Origin: Lysobacterales bacterium
GTDB taxonomy: Bacteria > Pseudomonadota > Gammaproteobacteria > Xanthomonadales > Rhodanobacteraceae
Length of the DNA: 32,673 bases
Reading direction: 5' to 3'
Assembly (NCBI GenBank): GCA_014338185.1
Contig: QUBV01000036.1
Span: forward strand, 1-32,673
Below are positions 14,761 to 23,106 of the stretch, piece by piece. Position 1 is the stretch's first letter, and each line of letters begins with the position of its first letter. Below the pieces are notes generated by a model. It was not told where the DNA came from. It saw only the letters and a list, made by a program, of their open reading frames with translations, and did not search any database. The translations under genes were made by a program, and so were the position numbers.

Positions 14761-15936
14761 TCAGAAGCGCGCCGACCACAGCGCCTGGAACTCGAACTGC
14801 CCTGCGGTCGCGTTGGCACGCGCGACGTAGGTCGGCATGAGCAGGTAATACGGCGAGTCGGCGTAGCTGGCCTGCAAGCTCAGCTGATGCCAGGGCCCGA
14901 ACGCCCGCGACCAGCCGGCGATGAGCATACGCTCGGCCGTCACCGGAGCGAGCGCATCGGCGAGCAGGCGCGAAGTGGGCACCGGCTGCTGGCGCGTGGT
15001 GTAGCGCATCTGCAGGTTGCCCAGCGTGTCGTCGCGCCAAGTCCAGCCCACGCTGTAGATGTCGAGGTCGCGCCACGCGAACACCGGGCTTGCACTGTCG
15101 CCGAGCAGGGCCAAGAAGCGGCGCGGCAGGTTCGGGCTCGTGAACGGCTTGACCTGGCTGTACTGCACGCGCTGCACGCCCGCATCGAGCGAGAAATCGG
15201 GCGTCAGCAACCAGCTGGCCGACAGCGTGGCACTGGCCGGAATGTCGAAGTCGCCATTGTCGGAGAATACGCCGCGATAGCTGTTGAGCGGTGTCATGCC
15301 CACGCGCGACTGCATGCCCACGCTCCAGCGCAAGCGCTCGCCGACCTGGTTGTCGAAATCGATGCGCGCGCCGGCGCCGTAGGAAGTGCCCAGCTGCGCC
15401 GGCAGCAAGGCCCAGCTGCCGCCCAGCGTGCCCAGGTCGATGTTGGCGAAACGCTGGTAGGCGAAGATTCCGGTGAACCGCACCCCGCCGTGTTCACCCC
15501 AGCGGGTCATGAGGCTCGGTGCGATCACGGTACGCTGCAACCCGGCGTTGCCCAAGCCGGCGAACTGCGCGGTCTGGCCCGCCGGCAACACGTTCGGCGT
15601 GTCGGCCACGAGGCCGCTCGCGATCGAAACCGACAGGCGCGAGGCGCCTTCACCCGCGCCTTCGAACAATGACGGGCGCTGCGCAGGTTCGACGTAGCTG
15701 TCGAGCACACCGGGTGCCGCGAACGGCTGGGTCTGGAGTGCCCACGAGAACTGCGGCGTGATGCTCGAGCGCGCATATTCGTGCCAGCGAGCCATCACCG
15801 ACGAGCTGGCGGCGGCCTGCAGCGCATCGGCGCCCTGGCTCGGCACGGCTGCGAGCGGCAACGAAAAAAACGGGAGCGCCAGCCCTGTGCCGAGCGCTCC
15901 CATCCATCTCCCCAATCTGGTTCGCGGTGTCCGCAT
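14761..15936 (-). CDS. Orphan outer-membrane beta-barrel protein, unknown function
   Basis: A 391-aa exported protein. After a basic start (MRTPRTRLGRW) comes a hydrophobic signal segment ending near LPLAAV (about residue 31). The rest alternates polar and hydrophobic residues in many amphipathic strands (for example GVRFTGIFAYQRF, LRWSVGMQSRVGM, LSLQASYADSPYY). It ends in ...ALWSARF, the terminal phenylalanine typical of BAM substrates. No known porin or receptor motif is evident; the middle (about 245-300) describes repeated aromatic strand ends. It is convergent with the PhoH gene and separated by 196 nt from the isocitrate dehydrogenase gene on the same strand. A longer frame upstream adds an implausible cysteine-rich leader. 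Confidence 0.75.
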   Translation of the reverse strand: MRTPRTRLGRWMGALGTGLALPFFSLPLAAVPSQGADALQAAASSSVMARWHEYARSSITPQFSWALQTQPFAAPGVLDSYVEPAQRPSLFEGAGEGASRLSVSIASGLVADTPNVLPAGQTAQFAGLGNAGLQRTVIAPSLMTRWGEHGGVRFTGIFAYQRFANIDLGTLGGSWALLPAQLGTSYGAGARIDFDNQVGERLRWSVGMQSRVGMTPLNSYRGVFSDNGDFDIPASATLSASWLLTPDFSLDAGVQRVQYSQVKPFTSPNLPRRFLALLGDSASPVFAWRDLDIYSVGWTWRDDTLGNLQMRYTTRQQPVPTSRLLADALAPVTAERMLIAGWSRAFGPWHQLSLQASYADSPYYLLMPTYVARANATAGQFEFQALWSARF

Positions 15937-15966
15937 TGCCCTGGTTGCGGCCTGTGCCGTGTCGTG

Positions 15967-16006
15967 GTGTTGCGATGCCGCGCTATCGTTGGTGAAAACG
16001 CAACAC
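15967..16006. repeat. Spaced inverted repeat upstream of the outer-membrane protein gene
   Basis: GTGTTGCG (15967-15974) and CGCAACAC (15999-16006) form perfect 8-bp arms around 24 nt, 31-70 bases above the start codon. The core TGTTGCG/CGCAACA is the same as in the panD leader hairpin at 5684-5701. It may be a binding site for a dimeric regulator or a stem in the leader. Confidence 0.35.
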
Positions 16007-16132
16007 AAGTCAAGCGACCTGGCGCACATTATCCGGCCAAAACCACGTCAGATCGCGCATTTTTTGGCCACGGCCGCCTGCGCCTGCCGTGATGGCGCCT
16101 GTGGCGCACACGCAACAAGCCAGGCCCGGGAC

Positions 16133-17143
16133 TCACCCCACACGCGCCGCGATCGCGCGGGCGAATCCTTGCGTGCTGCCGCTGCCGCCCAGGTCGGGGG
16201 TGAGCGTGTCGGCGGCCGCAAGCGTGGCGCGGATCGCCTCGCGCAGGCGCGTGGCCAGCTCTGGCCGCTGCAGGTGGTCGAGCATCTGCGCGGCCCCGAG
16301 CAGCAGTGCACAGGGGTTGGCGATGCCCTTGCCCGCGATGTCGGGCGCGGAGCCGTGCACGGCCTCGAAGATCGCGGCGTCGGCACCGATGTTCGCGCCC
16401 GGCGCGAGACCGAGCCCACCCACCAGGCCCGCGCACAGGTCGGAAATGATGTCGCCGAACAGGTTGGTGGTGACGATCACGTCGAACTGTTCGGGCCGCA
16501 TCACCAGTTGCATGCAGCAGTTGTCGACGATGAGTTCGTTGCACTGGATCGCGGGATAGTGCGCCGCCACTTCGCGTGCGACCTTGAGGAACAACCCCGA
16601 GGTCGACTTGAGGATGTTGGCCTTGTGCACCACCGTGACCTTCTTGCGACCCGTGCGCACGGCCAGGTCGAAGGCATAGCGCACGATGCGCTCGGAGCCA
16701 CGGCGGGTGATCTTCTGCACCAGGGTCGCAGTGGCGCCGTCCTCGGAGACCTGCTGGCCCTCGCCGGCGTAGGCACCCTCGGTGTTTTCGCGCACGGTGA
16801 TGAGGTCGACGTTTTCGGCAAAGCGCGAGCGCGTGTTCGGGAACGACACCGCCGGGCGCACGTTTGCGTACAGGTCGAAGTGGCGGCGCAACGCGACGTT
16901 GATCGAGCTGAAGCCCTCGCCGACCGGCGTGGTCAGCGGGCTCTTGAGCGCAATGCGATGGCGCGCGATCGCATCGAGCGTGGCCTGCGGCAACAATTCA
17001 CCGGTGCGCTCGTGGGCCGCGAGACCGGCATCGACGAATTCGTACTGCAGGCCCGCGCCGAGGGCGTCGAGCACATGCAGCGTCGCATCCATGATTTCCG
17101 GACCGATACCATCGCCGCGGATGACCGCGATCGTCGTCGTCAT
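16133..17143 (-). CDS. Isocitrate dehydrogenase, probably NAD+-dependent
   Basis: Oxidative decarboxylation of isocitrate to 2-oxoglutarate in the citric acid cycle. The 336-aa product belongs to the isocitrate/isopropylmalate dehydrogenase family. The SSINVALRR segment (79-87; S80 and N82) is the isocitrate-specific signature, where isopropylmalate enzymes differ. R96 and R118, Y125, K174 and the aspartates D208, D231 and D235 complete the catalytic and metal set. The cofactor loop HGSAPDIAGKGIANP (263-277) resembles NAD-dependent enzymes such as yeast Idh2 and lacks the NADP-binding Lys-Tyr pair of E. coli Icd. GGAG stands eight bases before the ATG. It diverges from the exported-protein gene at 17294. 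Confidence 0.9.
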   Translation of the reverse strand: MTTTIAVIRGDGIGPEIMDATLHVLDALGAGLQYEFVDAGLAAHERTGELLPQATLDAIARHRIALKSPLTTPVGEGFSSINVALRRHFDLYANVRPAVSFPNTRSRFAENVDLITVRENTEGAYAGEGQQVSEDGATATLVQKITRRGSERIVRYAFDLAVRTGRKKVTVVHKANILKSTSGLFLKVAREVAAHYPAIQCNELIVDNCCMQLVMRPEQFDVIVTTNLFGDIISDLCAGLVGGLGLAPGANIGADAAIFEAVHGSAPDIAGKGIANPCALLLGAAQMLDHLQRPELATRLREAIRATLAAADTLTPDLGGSGSTQGFARAIAARVG

Positions 17144-17245
17144 GCAAGGCACTCCATCTGGGTGGGGGTCGCGCAGCCGCCCGCGCGCGCTGGCACCAGC
17201 CACCGGGACGGAGCATCGGCACGCGGGATTGCGGGGATTCATCGA

Positions 17246-17273
17246 TGCCGCGGCGGGCTTGCCCGCCGCGGCA
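17246..17273. repeat. 12-bp inverted repeat in a divergent intergenic region
   Basis: TGCCGCGGCGGG (17246-17257) and CCCGCCGCGGCA (17262-17273) are perfectly complementary around CTTG. It lies in the 150-nt gap between the isocitrate dehydrogenase gene (minus) and the exported-protein gene (plus), 21 nt before the latter's start. Without a T-tract it is more likely an operator, a leader stem or a REP-like element than a terminator. Confidence 0.45.
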
Positions 17274-17293
17274 GGGGCGCGCATTATCCGCGA

Positions 17294-18436
17294 ATGCGGC
17301 ACTTGCACACAACCTGGAACGCGGCCAAGTACTTGTTCGTACTGGCATGCCTGACGGCTGGCATCCTGCCCACGTGGCACGCGAACGCCGCCGGTCTCTG
17401 GCCCGAACCCGCGAACCTGCGCGTACGCGTGACCAACGCGGCCTCGGCACTGGCGCACGCTACCGATTCGGTCATGTTCGAGTTGGCGGGCACCGCTGCG
17501 CTCCACTGCGCGCCCGACGTGACCGGCGCCGCCGTCTCGGGTGCCAATGATGTCGAGATCCGCATGCACTGGCCCATCATCGGATGCAACCCGGCGCGGG
17601 CAACTGGATTCGCCGTCGCCGTGGACGTGGCTGCGGTGACGGGTGTCGCGCTGCCGCGCGGGCGCGTGTATCCCGTGAGCATACGCACTGCCGACGGCGA
17701 CCTGCTGGCGTTTCGCCTGTTCGACACCACGCCGATGCACCGCGGCATCCAGCCCGAGAGCGGCTTCTGGTGGCCCACGGCCAACGATGCGCTGGCAAGC
17801 CCGGTCAGCGTCGGCACTGGCGTGGGCATCGAGGTGCAGGGGTCGCAACTGGCGGTCAACGTGTTCGGGTTCGACGACAGTGGCGCGGCGACGTGGTATT
17901 TCGGTACCGCGCAACAGATCGGCCGCGTCGCCACGGCGCAACTCGTGGGCCTGCAGCAAGGCGACCCACTGCTCGCGCCCATGGGCCGGCAGCCCCAGGC
18001 CCGTGCCGGCCTGCGCCTGGAACTGCTGTTCCTGTCGCCAACGATGGCGCGCGCCTGGCTCGTGTCCGACGTCGACGGGCGCGACCAGCTGGTGCGCGAG
18101 TTCATGCTGTCACGTCGCACCTTTGACCTGCGCGGCTCGTTCACCACGCAGCTGGCCGGGCGCTGGGTGCTGGTGTCCGACGGCGAGGCCGCGCCACGCC
18201 AATTCCAGTGGTGGGCGCAGGCCGGGCGTGGCGAAGGCCGCACGCAACTGGGTGGCAGTGACGGCAGTGTGCTCGAATGCCGGCTCGATCCCGCCACGGG
18301 TGCGGCAATGGCTTGCAGCCTGAGCGTGAACGGAGTGGTCGAGGCCGAGTTCGACCAGGTCGGCTTCGACCGCCTCGGCGGGCGCGGCAACGACGGCGCG
18401 GCGGTGCAGCTGCTGCGCGTGCCGCCGCCGCATTGA
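17294..18436 (+). CDS. Exported protein of unknown function
   Basis: A 380-aa protein with a signal peptide (MRHLHTTWNAAKYLFVLACLTAGILP..., cleavage near HANAA, about residue 33). The region around residues 150-200 (ESGFWWPTANDALA...GVGIEVQGSQLAVNVFGFDDSGAATWYFG) resembles a beta-strand repeat common in secreted Lysobacterales proteins of the form 'WW...G.G..i..qg..l....f.yd..G...Wy'. I know no enzymatic role for it. A further copy may lie near 300-345 (QFQWWAQAGRGEGRTQLGGSDGSVLEC). Cysteines are few and could form disulfides. The start chosen gives the signal peptide; the frame is open far upstream but without sense. It ends 6 nt before the convergent AhpD-like gene. Confidence 0.75.
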   Translation: MRHLHTTWNAAKYLFVLACLTAGILPTWHANAAGLWPEPANLRVRVTNAASALAHATDSVMFELAGTAALHCAPDVTGAAVSGANDVEIRMHWPIIGCNPARATGFAVAVDVAAVTGVALPRGRVYPVSIRTADGDLLAFRLFDTTPMHRGIQPESGFWWPTANDALASPVSVGTGVGIEVQGSQLAVNVFGFDDSGAATWYFGTAQQIGRVATAQLVGLQQGDPLLAPMGRQPQARAGLRLELLFLSPTMARAWLVSDVDGRDQLVREFMLSRRTFDLRGSFTTQLAGRWVLVSDGEAAPRQFQWWAQAGRGEGRTQLGGSDGSVLECRLDPATGAAMACSLSVNGVVEAEFDQVGFDRLGGRGNDGAAVQLLRVPPPH

Positions 18437-18442
18437 ACCGCC

Positions 18443-18796
18443 TCAGCCCTGCCGCGCTGCCTTGAGTTCGTCGAGGAAGTCCACCGCGCGCCTCAAATGC
18501 GGGATCACGATCGAGCCGCCCACCACGAGGCCGACGCTGAACACCTCGAAGAACTCGTCCTCGTCCAGCCCGGCCTCGACGCACTGCGCCACGTGGTAGC
18601 TGATGCAGTCGTCACAACGCAGCACGAGCGAGGCGACCAGACCGAGCATCTCCTTGGTCCGCACATCGAGCGCGCCGGCCTTGTAGGTCTGGGTATCGAG
18701 CGCAAAAAAGCGCCGCACCACCTGGTTGTCGTGGCTCAGGATGCGCTGGTTCATGCGCTCGCGAAACGCCTCGAACTGGGTCGTACGGCCACTCAT
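18443..18796 (-). CDS. AhpD/carboxymuconolactone decarboxylase-family protein
   Basis: A 117-aa single-domain member of the CMD family. The redox motif CDDC (C61, C64) followed by H68 in CxxCxxxH is the AhpD-type active site, so a disulfide reductase or peroxidase-like role is more likely than lactone decarboxylation. The segment TKEMLGLVASLVLRCDDCISYHV (47-69) is the family core. It begins in an ATGA overlap with the glutaredoxin gene (18793-18796) and is therefore translationally coupled to it. That suggests the two proteins share reducing equivalents or a substrate. Confidence 0.9.
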   Translation of the reverse strand: MSGRTTQFEAFRERMNQRILSHDNQVVRRFFALDTQTYKAGALDVRTKEMLGLVASLVLRCDDCISYHVAQCVEAGLDEDEFFEVFSVGLVVGGSIVIPHLRRAVDFLDELKAARQG

Positions 18797-19056
18797 GGCA
18801 CAGCTTCCAGCAAGCTCGCCAGGCGACCGTCGCGATCGGCCGCGAGCAGGTCGTCGTAGCCGCCGACGTGGACGCCGTTGACGAAGATCTGCGGCACCGT
18901 GCGCCGCCCGGCCGCGCGTGCCAGCATGTCGGCGCGCCTGGCCGGGTCCAGATCGACCCGGACCTCTTCGTAGGACAGACCCTTGCGTTCGAGGTGCTGC
19001 TTGGCGGCCACGCAGTACGGGCAACTCGCGGTGCTGAAGATTTCGATGTGCGGCAT
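18793..19056 (-). CDS. grxC: Glutaredoxin 3 (GrxC type)
   Basis: Dithiol glutaredoxin, reducing protein disulfides and mixed glutathione disulfides. The 87-aa product has the CPYC active site (12-15), the cis-proline TVPQIFVNG (53-61) and the glutathione-binding GGYDDL (65-70), all as in E. coli Grx3 (83 aa). GGGAG lies eight bases before the ATG. The last four bases overlap the downstream AhpD-like gene. It diverges from the M48 protease gene across 128 nt. Confidence 0.95.
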   Translation of the reverse strand: MPHIEIFSTASCPYCVAAKQHLERKGLSYEEVRVDLDPARRADMLARAAGRRTVPQIFVNGVHVGGYDDLLAADRDGRLASLLEAVP

Positions 19057-19184
19057 GGCGTCCACTCCCGGGCGGTGCAGCGTGCGGCCTCGCGCCGCGA
19101 CTTGCAAGATGCGATGAATCGCCGCTGACCATACGCCGCAACGGCCGCTGCGACGCGGGTGGCGGGTGGAACGGGTGCGCGCTA

Positions 19185-20951
19185 ATGTGGTCGGACATAC
19201 CCAACCACCTGTCCCGCCGCATGTTCGCGCCTCGCCTCGCCATCGCCAGCGCCACCTGCCTGCTCGCATTCGCGGCCGGCCTGGGCGCGGCCGAGCGCAA
19301 TGCGATCAAGCTGCCCGATATCGGCAGTTCGGCAGCGGCGTTGGCCACCCCGCAGGAACTGCGCGAATACGGCGCCGGCATGCTGCAGGAACTGCGCGCC
19401 TACGACCTCGTGCTCGACGATCCGCTGCTGAGCGACTACATCAGCTCGCTCGGCTACCGCCTCGTCGCCGCCAGCGAGCGTGCCGATTCGGGCTTCACGT
19501 TCTTCATCGTGCGCGACCAGCAGATCAACGCCTTTGCGGCGCCCGGCGGTTATGTGGCGGTCAATGCCGGCCTCATGAACGCGATGGACAGCGAGGACGA
19601 GTTGGCCGGCGTGCTGGCCCACGAAATCTCCCACGTGCAGCAACAGCACATCCTGCGCGCGTTCGAGGACCAGCAGAAGATGTCGCTGCCGATCATGCTC
19701 GCGATGCTCGGCGTGATGATCGCGGCAGCCGGCCGCAACGATGACGCGGCCCCTGCCGCGCTGGTCGCCGGCCAGTCGATCATGATCCAGCGCCAGATCA
19801 ACTTCACGCGCGGCGATGAGGCCGAAGCCGACCGTGTCGGCATCCAGCTGCTCGCGCGCGCGGGCTTTGATCCCAACGCCATGGCCGGCGCGTTCCAGCA
19901 GCTGCAGAAGGTCATGCGCGTCAATGGCATCGACGTCCCCGAGTTCCTGCGCGACCACCCGCTCGACACCAAGCGCATCGCCGAGGCCAAGGCCCGCGCG
20001 AGCCAACTGGGTTGCCCGCAGCCGACGCCCGTGCGCAGCGCCGCGATCGCGCCCAGCGCCGGCCCACTCAACCTGAGTGTGGCCATGCCGGTCGCGGGTG
20101 AAGCCGCCACCGCTTCCGGCACCGGGACCACCGCCAGCGAGGCCGACGCGGCCACGATGAGCGTCGCCGCACGCGGACAGGGCGAGGCCCTGCCCGAGGT
20201 CAGCGTGACCGCGTGTGCCACGCGGGGACCCGCAGTGCAGCAGCAGTTCCTGCTCATGCGCGAGCGCAGTCGCGTGCTGTCGGCGCCGGTCACCAGCAAG
20301 GTGCGCGACTACTACGCACGCAACCTGCATGACAACCCCGAGTTCGACACCGTCTACAACCGCTATGGCCATGCCCTCGCGCTGACCCTGACCCAACAGG
20401 CGCGCCAAGCGGTCGACGAATTGCGCCCACTGGTTGCCGCCGATCCCGGGTCCGTGGTCCTGCAGCTCGCACTCGCCCAGGCGCTCAACCAGTCCGGTGC
20501 CGCAAGCCAGGGCATGGCGATCTACCGGCGCCTGCACGACCAGTTGCCGGGCAATCGCGCGATCACGCTGGCGTGGGCCGACGCACTGCTCGCTCGTGCC
20601 GACGCCGACAGCGCGCGCGACGCACTGCAGTTGCTGCGACCGCTGCTTGCGCGCAACGCGCAGGACGCCGAACTGCAGCGTGCGTTTGCGCGCGCCAACG
20701 AGCTGGCCGGTGACACCGTGCGTGCGGCCGAGGCCTTTGCCGAGGCGGCATGGCTGAGCGGGCATGCCGAGGACGCCTTGCGCCAGCTCAAGGCGCTGGC
20801 CAAGCGCGACGACCTGTCCTACTACGAGCGCAGCCGTGTCGAAGCGCGCATCGCCCAGCTCACGCCCGAAGTGCTCGCCAAGCGCAAGCGTGACATGCCG
20901 AGCGAGCCCGACTCCAAGGACGACAAGCTGGCCTGCTGCGCCTGGCGCTGA
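19185..20951 (+). CDS. bepA: BepA-like periplasmic M48 metalloprotease with TPR region
   Basis: Outer-membrane-quality-control protease/chaperone of the BepA (YfgC) kind, which assists or degrades stalled BAM and Lpt substrates. The 588-aa product has a signal peptide (hydrophobic stretch about 17-35). The M48 domain (about 55-270) carries HEISH at 146-150 (H146, H150 zinc ligands, E147 base) and the downstream GDEAEADRVG at 210-219 with the third zinc ligand. A low-complexity Ala/Thr/Ser segment (about 280-330) is unlike E. coli BepA and makes the protein longer than its 487 aa. The C-terminal part (about 350-560) is helical and TPR-like. The start could also be the ATG at 19221, which gives a shorter signal peptide. 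Confidence 0.9.
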   Translation: MWSDIPNHLSRRMFAPRLAIASATCLLAFAAGLGAAERNAIKLPDIGSSAAALATPQELREYGAGMLQELRAYDLVLDDPLLSDYISSLGYRLVAASERADSGFTFFIVRDQQINAFAAPGGYVAVNAGLMNAMDSEDELAGVLAHEISHVQQQHILRAFEDQQKMSLPIMLAMLGVMIAAAGRNDDAAPAALVAGQSIMIQRQINFTRGDEAEADRVGIQLLARAGFDPNAMAGAFQQLQKVMRVNGIDVPEFLRDHPLDTKRIAEAKARASQLGCPQPTPVRSAAIAPSAGPLNLSVAMPVAGEAATASGTGTTASEADAATMSVAARGQGEALPEVSVTACATRGPAVQQQFLLMRERSRVLSAPVTSKVRDYYARNLHDNPEFDTVYNRYGHALALTLTQQARQAVDELRPLVAADPGSVVLQLALAQALNQSGAASQGMAIYRRLHDQLPGNRAITLAWADALLARADADSARDALQLLRPLLARNAQDAELQRAFARANELAGDTVRAAEAFAEAAWLSGHAEDALRQLKALAKRDDLSYYERSRVEARIAQLTPEVLAKRKRDMPSEPDSKDDKLACCAWR

Positions 20952-21008
20952 CCTGCCCTCGTCGCGCGACGCCGCCCCGCGCTGCGAACGTGTTGCCGGC
21001 ATGTCATC

Positions 21009-23096
21009 ATGCCGCGCATGACCGCCTCCGCGCCGCCCGACCTCAAGGATCCTGCGCTCTACCTCAATCGTGAACTGGGCCAGCTCGAGTTCAACATGCG
21101 CGTGCTCGCACAGGCGCTCGATCCGAGGGTCCCGCTGCTCGAGCGCATGCGTTACCTGTGCATCTCCTGTGCGAACCTCGACGAGTTCTTCGAGGTGCAG
21201 GTGGCGCTGCTGCGCGAACACTCCAACCTCGTCGAAATGCGCCCCGGACCCGACGCGATGGCGCCGGCCGAGGTGCTGGCACGCATTCGCGACCGCACGC
21301 TGACGCTGGTGCAGGCACAGTACGAGTTCTGGAACCACACCCTGCTGCCCGAACTCGCGCGCGAAGGCATCCGTTTTTCCAAGCGCGACGCGTGGAACGA
21401 CAAGCAGCGCCGTTGGCTGCGGGGTTACTTCCGCAACGAGATCCTGCCGGTACTGTCGCCGCTGGGGCTCGATCCGGCACACCCGTTCCCGCGCATCCTC
21501 AACAAGAGCCTCAACATCGCGGTGGTGCTCAGCGGCAAGGACGCGTTCGGTCACGAGAGTCATCTGGCGTTGGTGCGGGCGCCGCGTTCGCTGCCACGAC
21601 TGATCCGGCTGCCGGCGGAAGTGGCGCAGGTGCCTCACGACTTCGTGTTCCTGTCCAGCGTGCTGCACGAGTTCATGGACGAGCTGTTCCCCGGCATGCA
21701 GGTGCGTGGCTCCTACCAGTTCCGCGTCACCCGCAACAGCGAACTGGTGGTGGACGAGGAAGAGGTGCAGAACATCGCAGTGGCGCTGCGTGACGAGCTC
21801 AAGGGCCGCGGTTATGCGCGCGCGGTGCGTCTGGAGGTGGCCGACAACTGCCCGCGCGCGATCACCCGGATGCTCATGCAGAACTTCGAACTGGGCGAGG
21901 CCGACGTCTATCGCTGCGAGGGCCCGGTCAACGTCAACCGCGTCAACGCCACCTACGACCAGATCGATCGCCCCGACCTCAAGTTCCCGCCGTTCCAGCC
22001 GCGCCTGCTGCCCACCGTGGTCGAGGAAGGCAGCCTGTTCGAGGCGATCGGAGAGCGCGACATCCTGCTGCATCATCCGTTCGATTCCTTCGGCAGCGTG
22101 ATCGAACTCGTGCGCCAGGCCAGCGCCGATCCCGATGTGCTCGCGATCAAGCAGACGCTGTATCGCGTCGGCAACGACTCGCCGCTCATCGACCACCTGG
22201 TCGACGCCGCGCGGCAAGGCAAGGACGTCACCGTGGTGGTCGAGCTGCGTGCGCGCTTCGACGAGGAGGCCAACCTGCGACTGGCCAACCGCCTGCAGGA
22301 GGCCGGCGTGCAGGTCATGTACGGCGTGGTCGGCGTCAAGACCCACGCCAAGATGCTGCTGATCGTGCGCCGCGAGGGCGGCGTGCTGCGCCGCTACGTG
22401 CACCTGTCGACCGGCAACTACCACCAGGTCACCTCGCGCACCTACACCGACCTCGGGCTGATGACGGCCAATCCCGATATCGGCGAGGACACCCACCTGC
22501 TGTTCCTGCAGTTGTCGGGGCTCGGTCCGGTGATCCACCTCAAATGCCTGCTCAACGCGCCGTTCACGCTGCATCAGGGCATGATGGACCGCATCGAGCG
22601 CGAGGCCGCACATGCGCGCGCGGGGCGACCGGCTCGCATCGTCGCCAAGATGAACGCACTGACCGAGGCGCAGGTCATCCGCAGGCTGTATGGCGCCTCG
22701 CAGGCCGGGGTCGAGATCGACCTCATCGTGCGTGGCGCGTGCGCCCTGCGGCCTGGCATCCCCGGCGTGTCCGAGCGCATCCGCGTGCGTTCGATCGTCG
22801 GTCGCTTCCTCGAGCACAGCCGCGTGTACTGGTTCGGCAACGACGGCGCGCCTGAACTCTACTGCTCGAGCGCCGACTGGATGGAACGCAATCTGCTGTG
22901 GCGCATCGAGACCTGCTTCCCGATTCGCGACCCCGTGCTTGCGCGGCGCGTATACGACGAGGCGCTGGCCAATTATCTGGCCGACAACACGCAGGCCTGG
23001 CTGCTGCAGACCGATGGCAGCTACGTGCGCGCGCACAGCGACGGTGCCCCGCCCCACGGCGCCCAGTCGGCCCTGCTCGACGCCCTGGAACGCTGA
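21009..23096 (+). CDS. ppk: Polyphosphate kinase PPK1
   Basis: Reversibly polymerises the gamma-phosphate of ATP into inorganic polyphosphate. The 695-aa product contains all four PPK1 regions: the helical N domain beginning LYLNRELGQLEFNMRV (18-33), the head domain, and two phospholipase-D-like C domains. The autophosphorylated histidine is H446 in GVKTHAKM; LSTGNYH (466-472) and the LYRVGNDSP loop (384-392) are also present. The length is normal. A second ATG three codons in is an alternative start. It is followed after 10 nt by ppx, so polyphosphate making and breaking are cotranscribed. Confidence 0.97.
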   Translation: MPRMTASAPPDLKDPALYLNRELGQLEFNMRVLAQALDPRVPLLERMRYLCISCANLDEFFEVQVALLREHSNLVEMRPGPDAMAPAEVLARIRDRTLTLVQAQYEFWNHTLLPELAREGIRFSKRDAWNDKQRRWLRGYFRNEILPVLSPLGLDPAHPFPRILNKSLNIAVVLSGKDAFGHESHLALVRAPRSLPRLIRLPAEVAQVPHDFVFLSSVLHEFMDELFPGMQVRGSYQFRVTRNSELVVDEEEVQNIAVALRDELKGRGYARAVRLEVADNCPRAITRMLMQNFELGEADVYRCEGPVNVNRVNATYDQIDRPDLKFPPFQPRLLPTVVEEGSLFEAIGERDILLHHPFDSFGSVIELVRQASADPDVLAIKQTLYRVGNDSPLIDHLVDAARQGKDVTVVVELRARFDEEANLRLANRLQEAGVQVMYGVVGVKTHAKMLLIVRREGGVLRRYVHLSTGNYHQVTSRTYTDLGLMTANPDIGEDTHLLFLQLSGLGPVIHLKCLLNAPFTLHQGMMDRIEREAAHARAGRPARIVAKMNALTEAQVIRRLYGASQAGVEIDLIVRGACALRPGIPGVSERIRVRSIVGRFLEHSRVYWFGNDGAPELYCSSADWMERNLLWRIETCFPIRDPVLARRVYDEALANYLADNTQAWLLQTDGSYVRAHSDGAPPHGAQSALLDALER

Positions 23097-23106
23097 GCGC
23101 GGCGGC

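Noticed and set aside
16040-16075. Terminator near the T-run before the isocitrate dehydrogenase stop
   Set aside because: The T-run lies on the plus strand, where no gene ends nearby, and no stable stem precedes it.
15758-17293. Long plus-strand extension of the exported-protein gene
   Set aside because: The upstream part is antisense to isocitrate dehydrogenase and the outer-membrane protein; the signal peptide at 17294 marks the real start.
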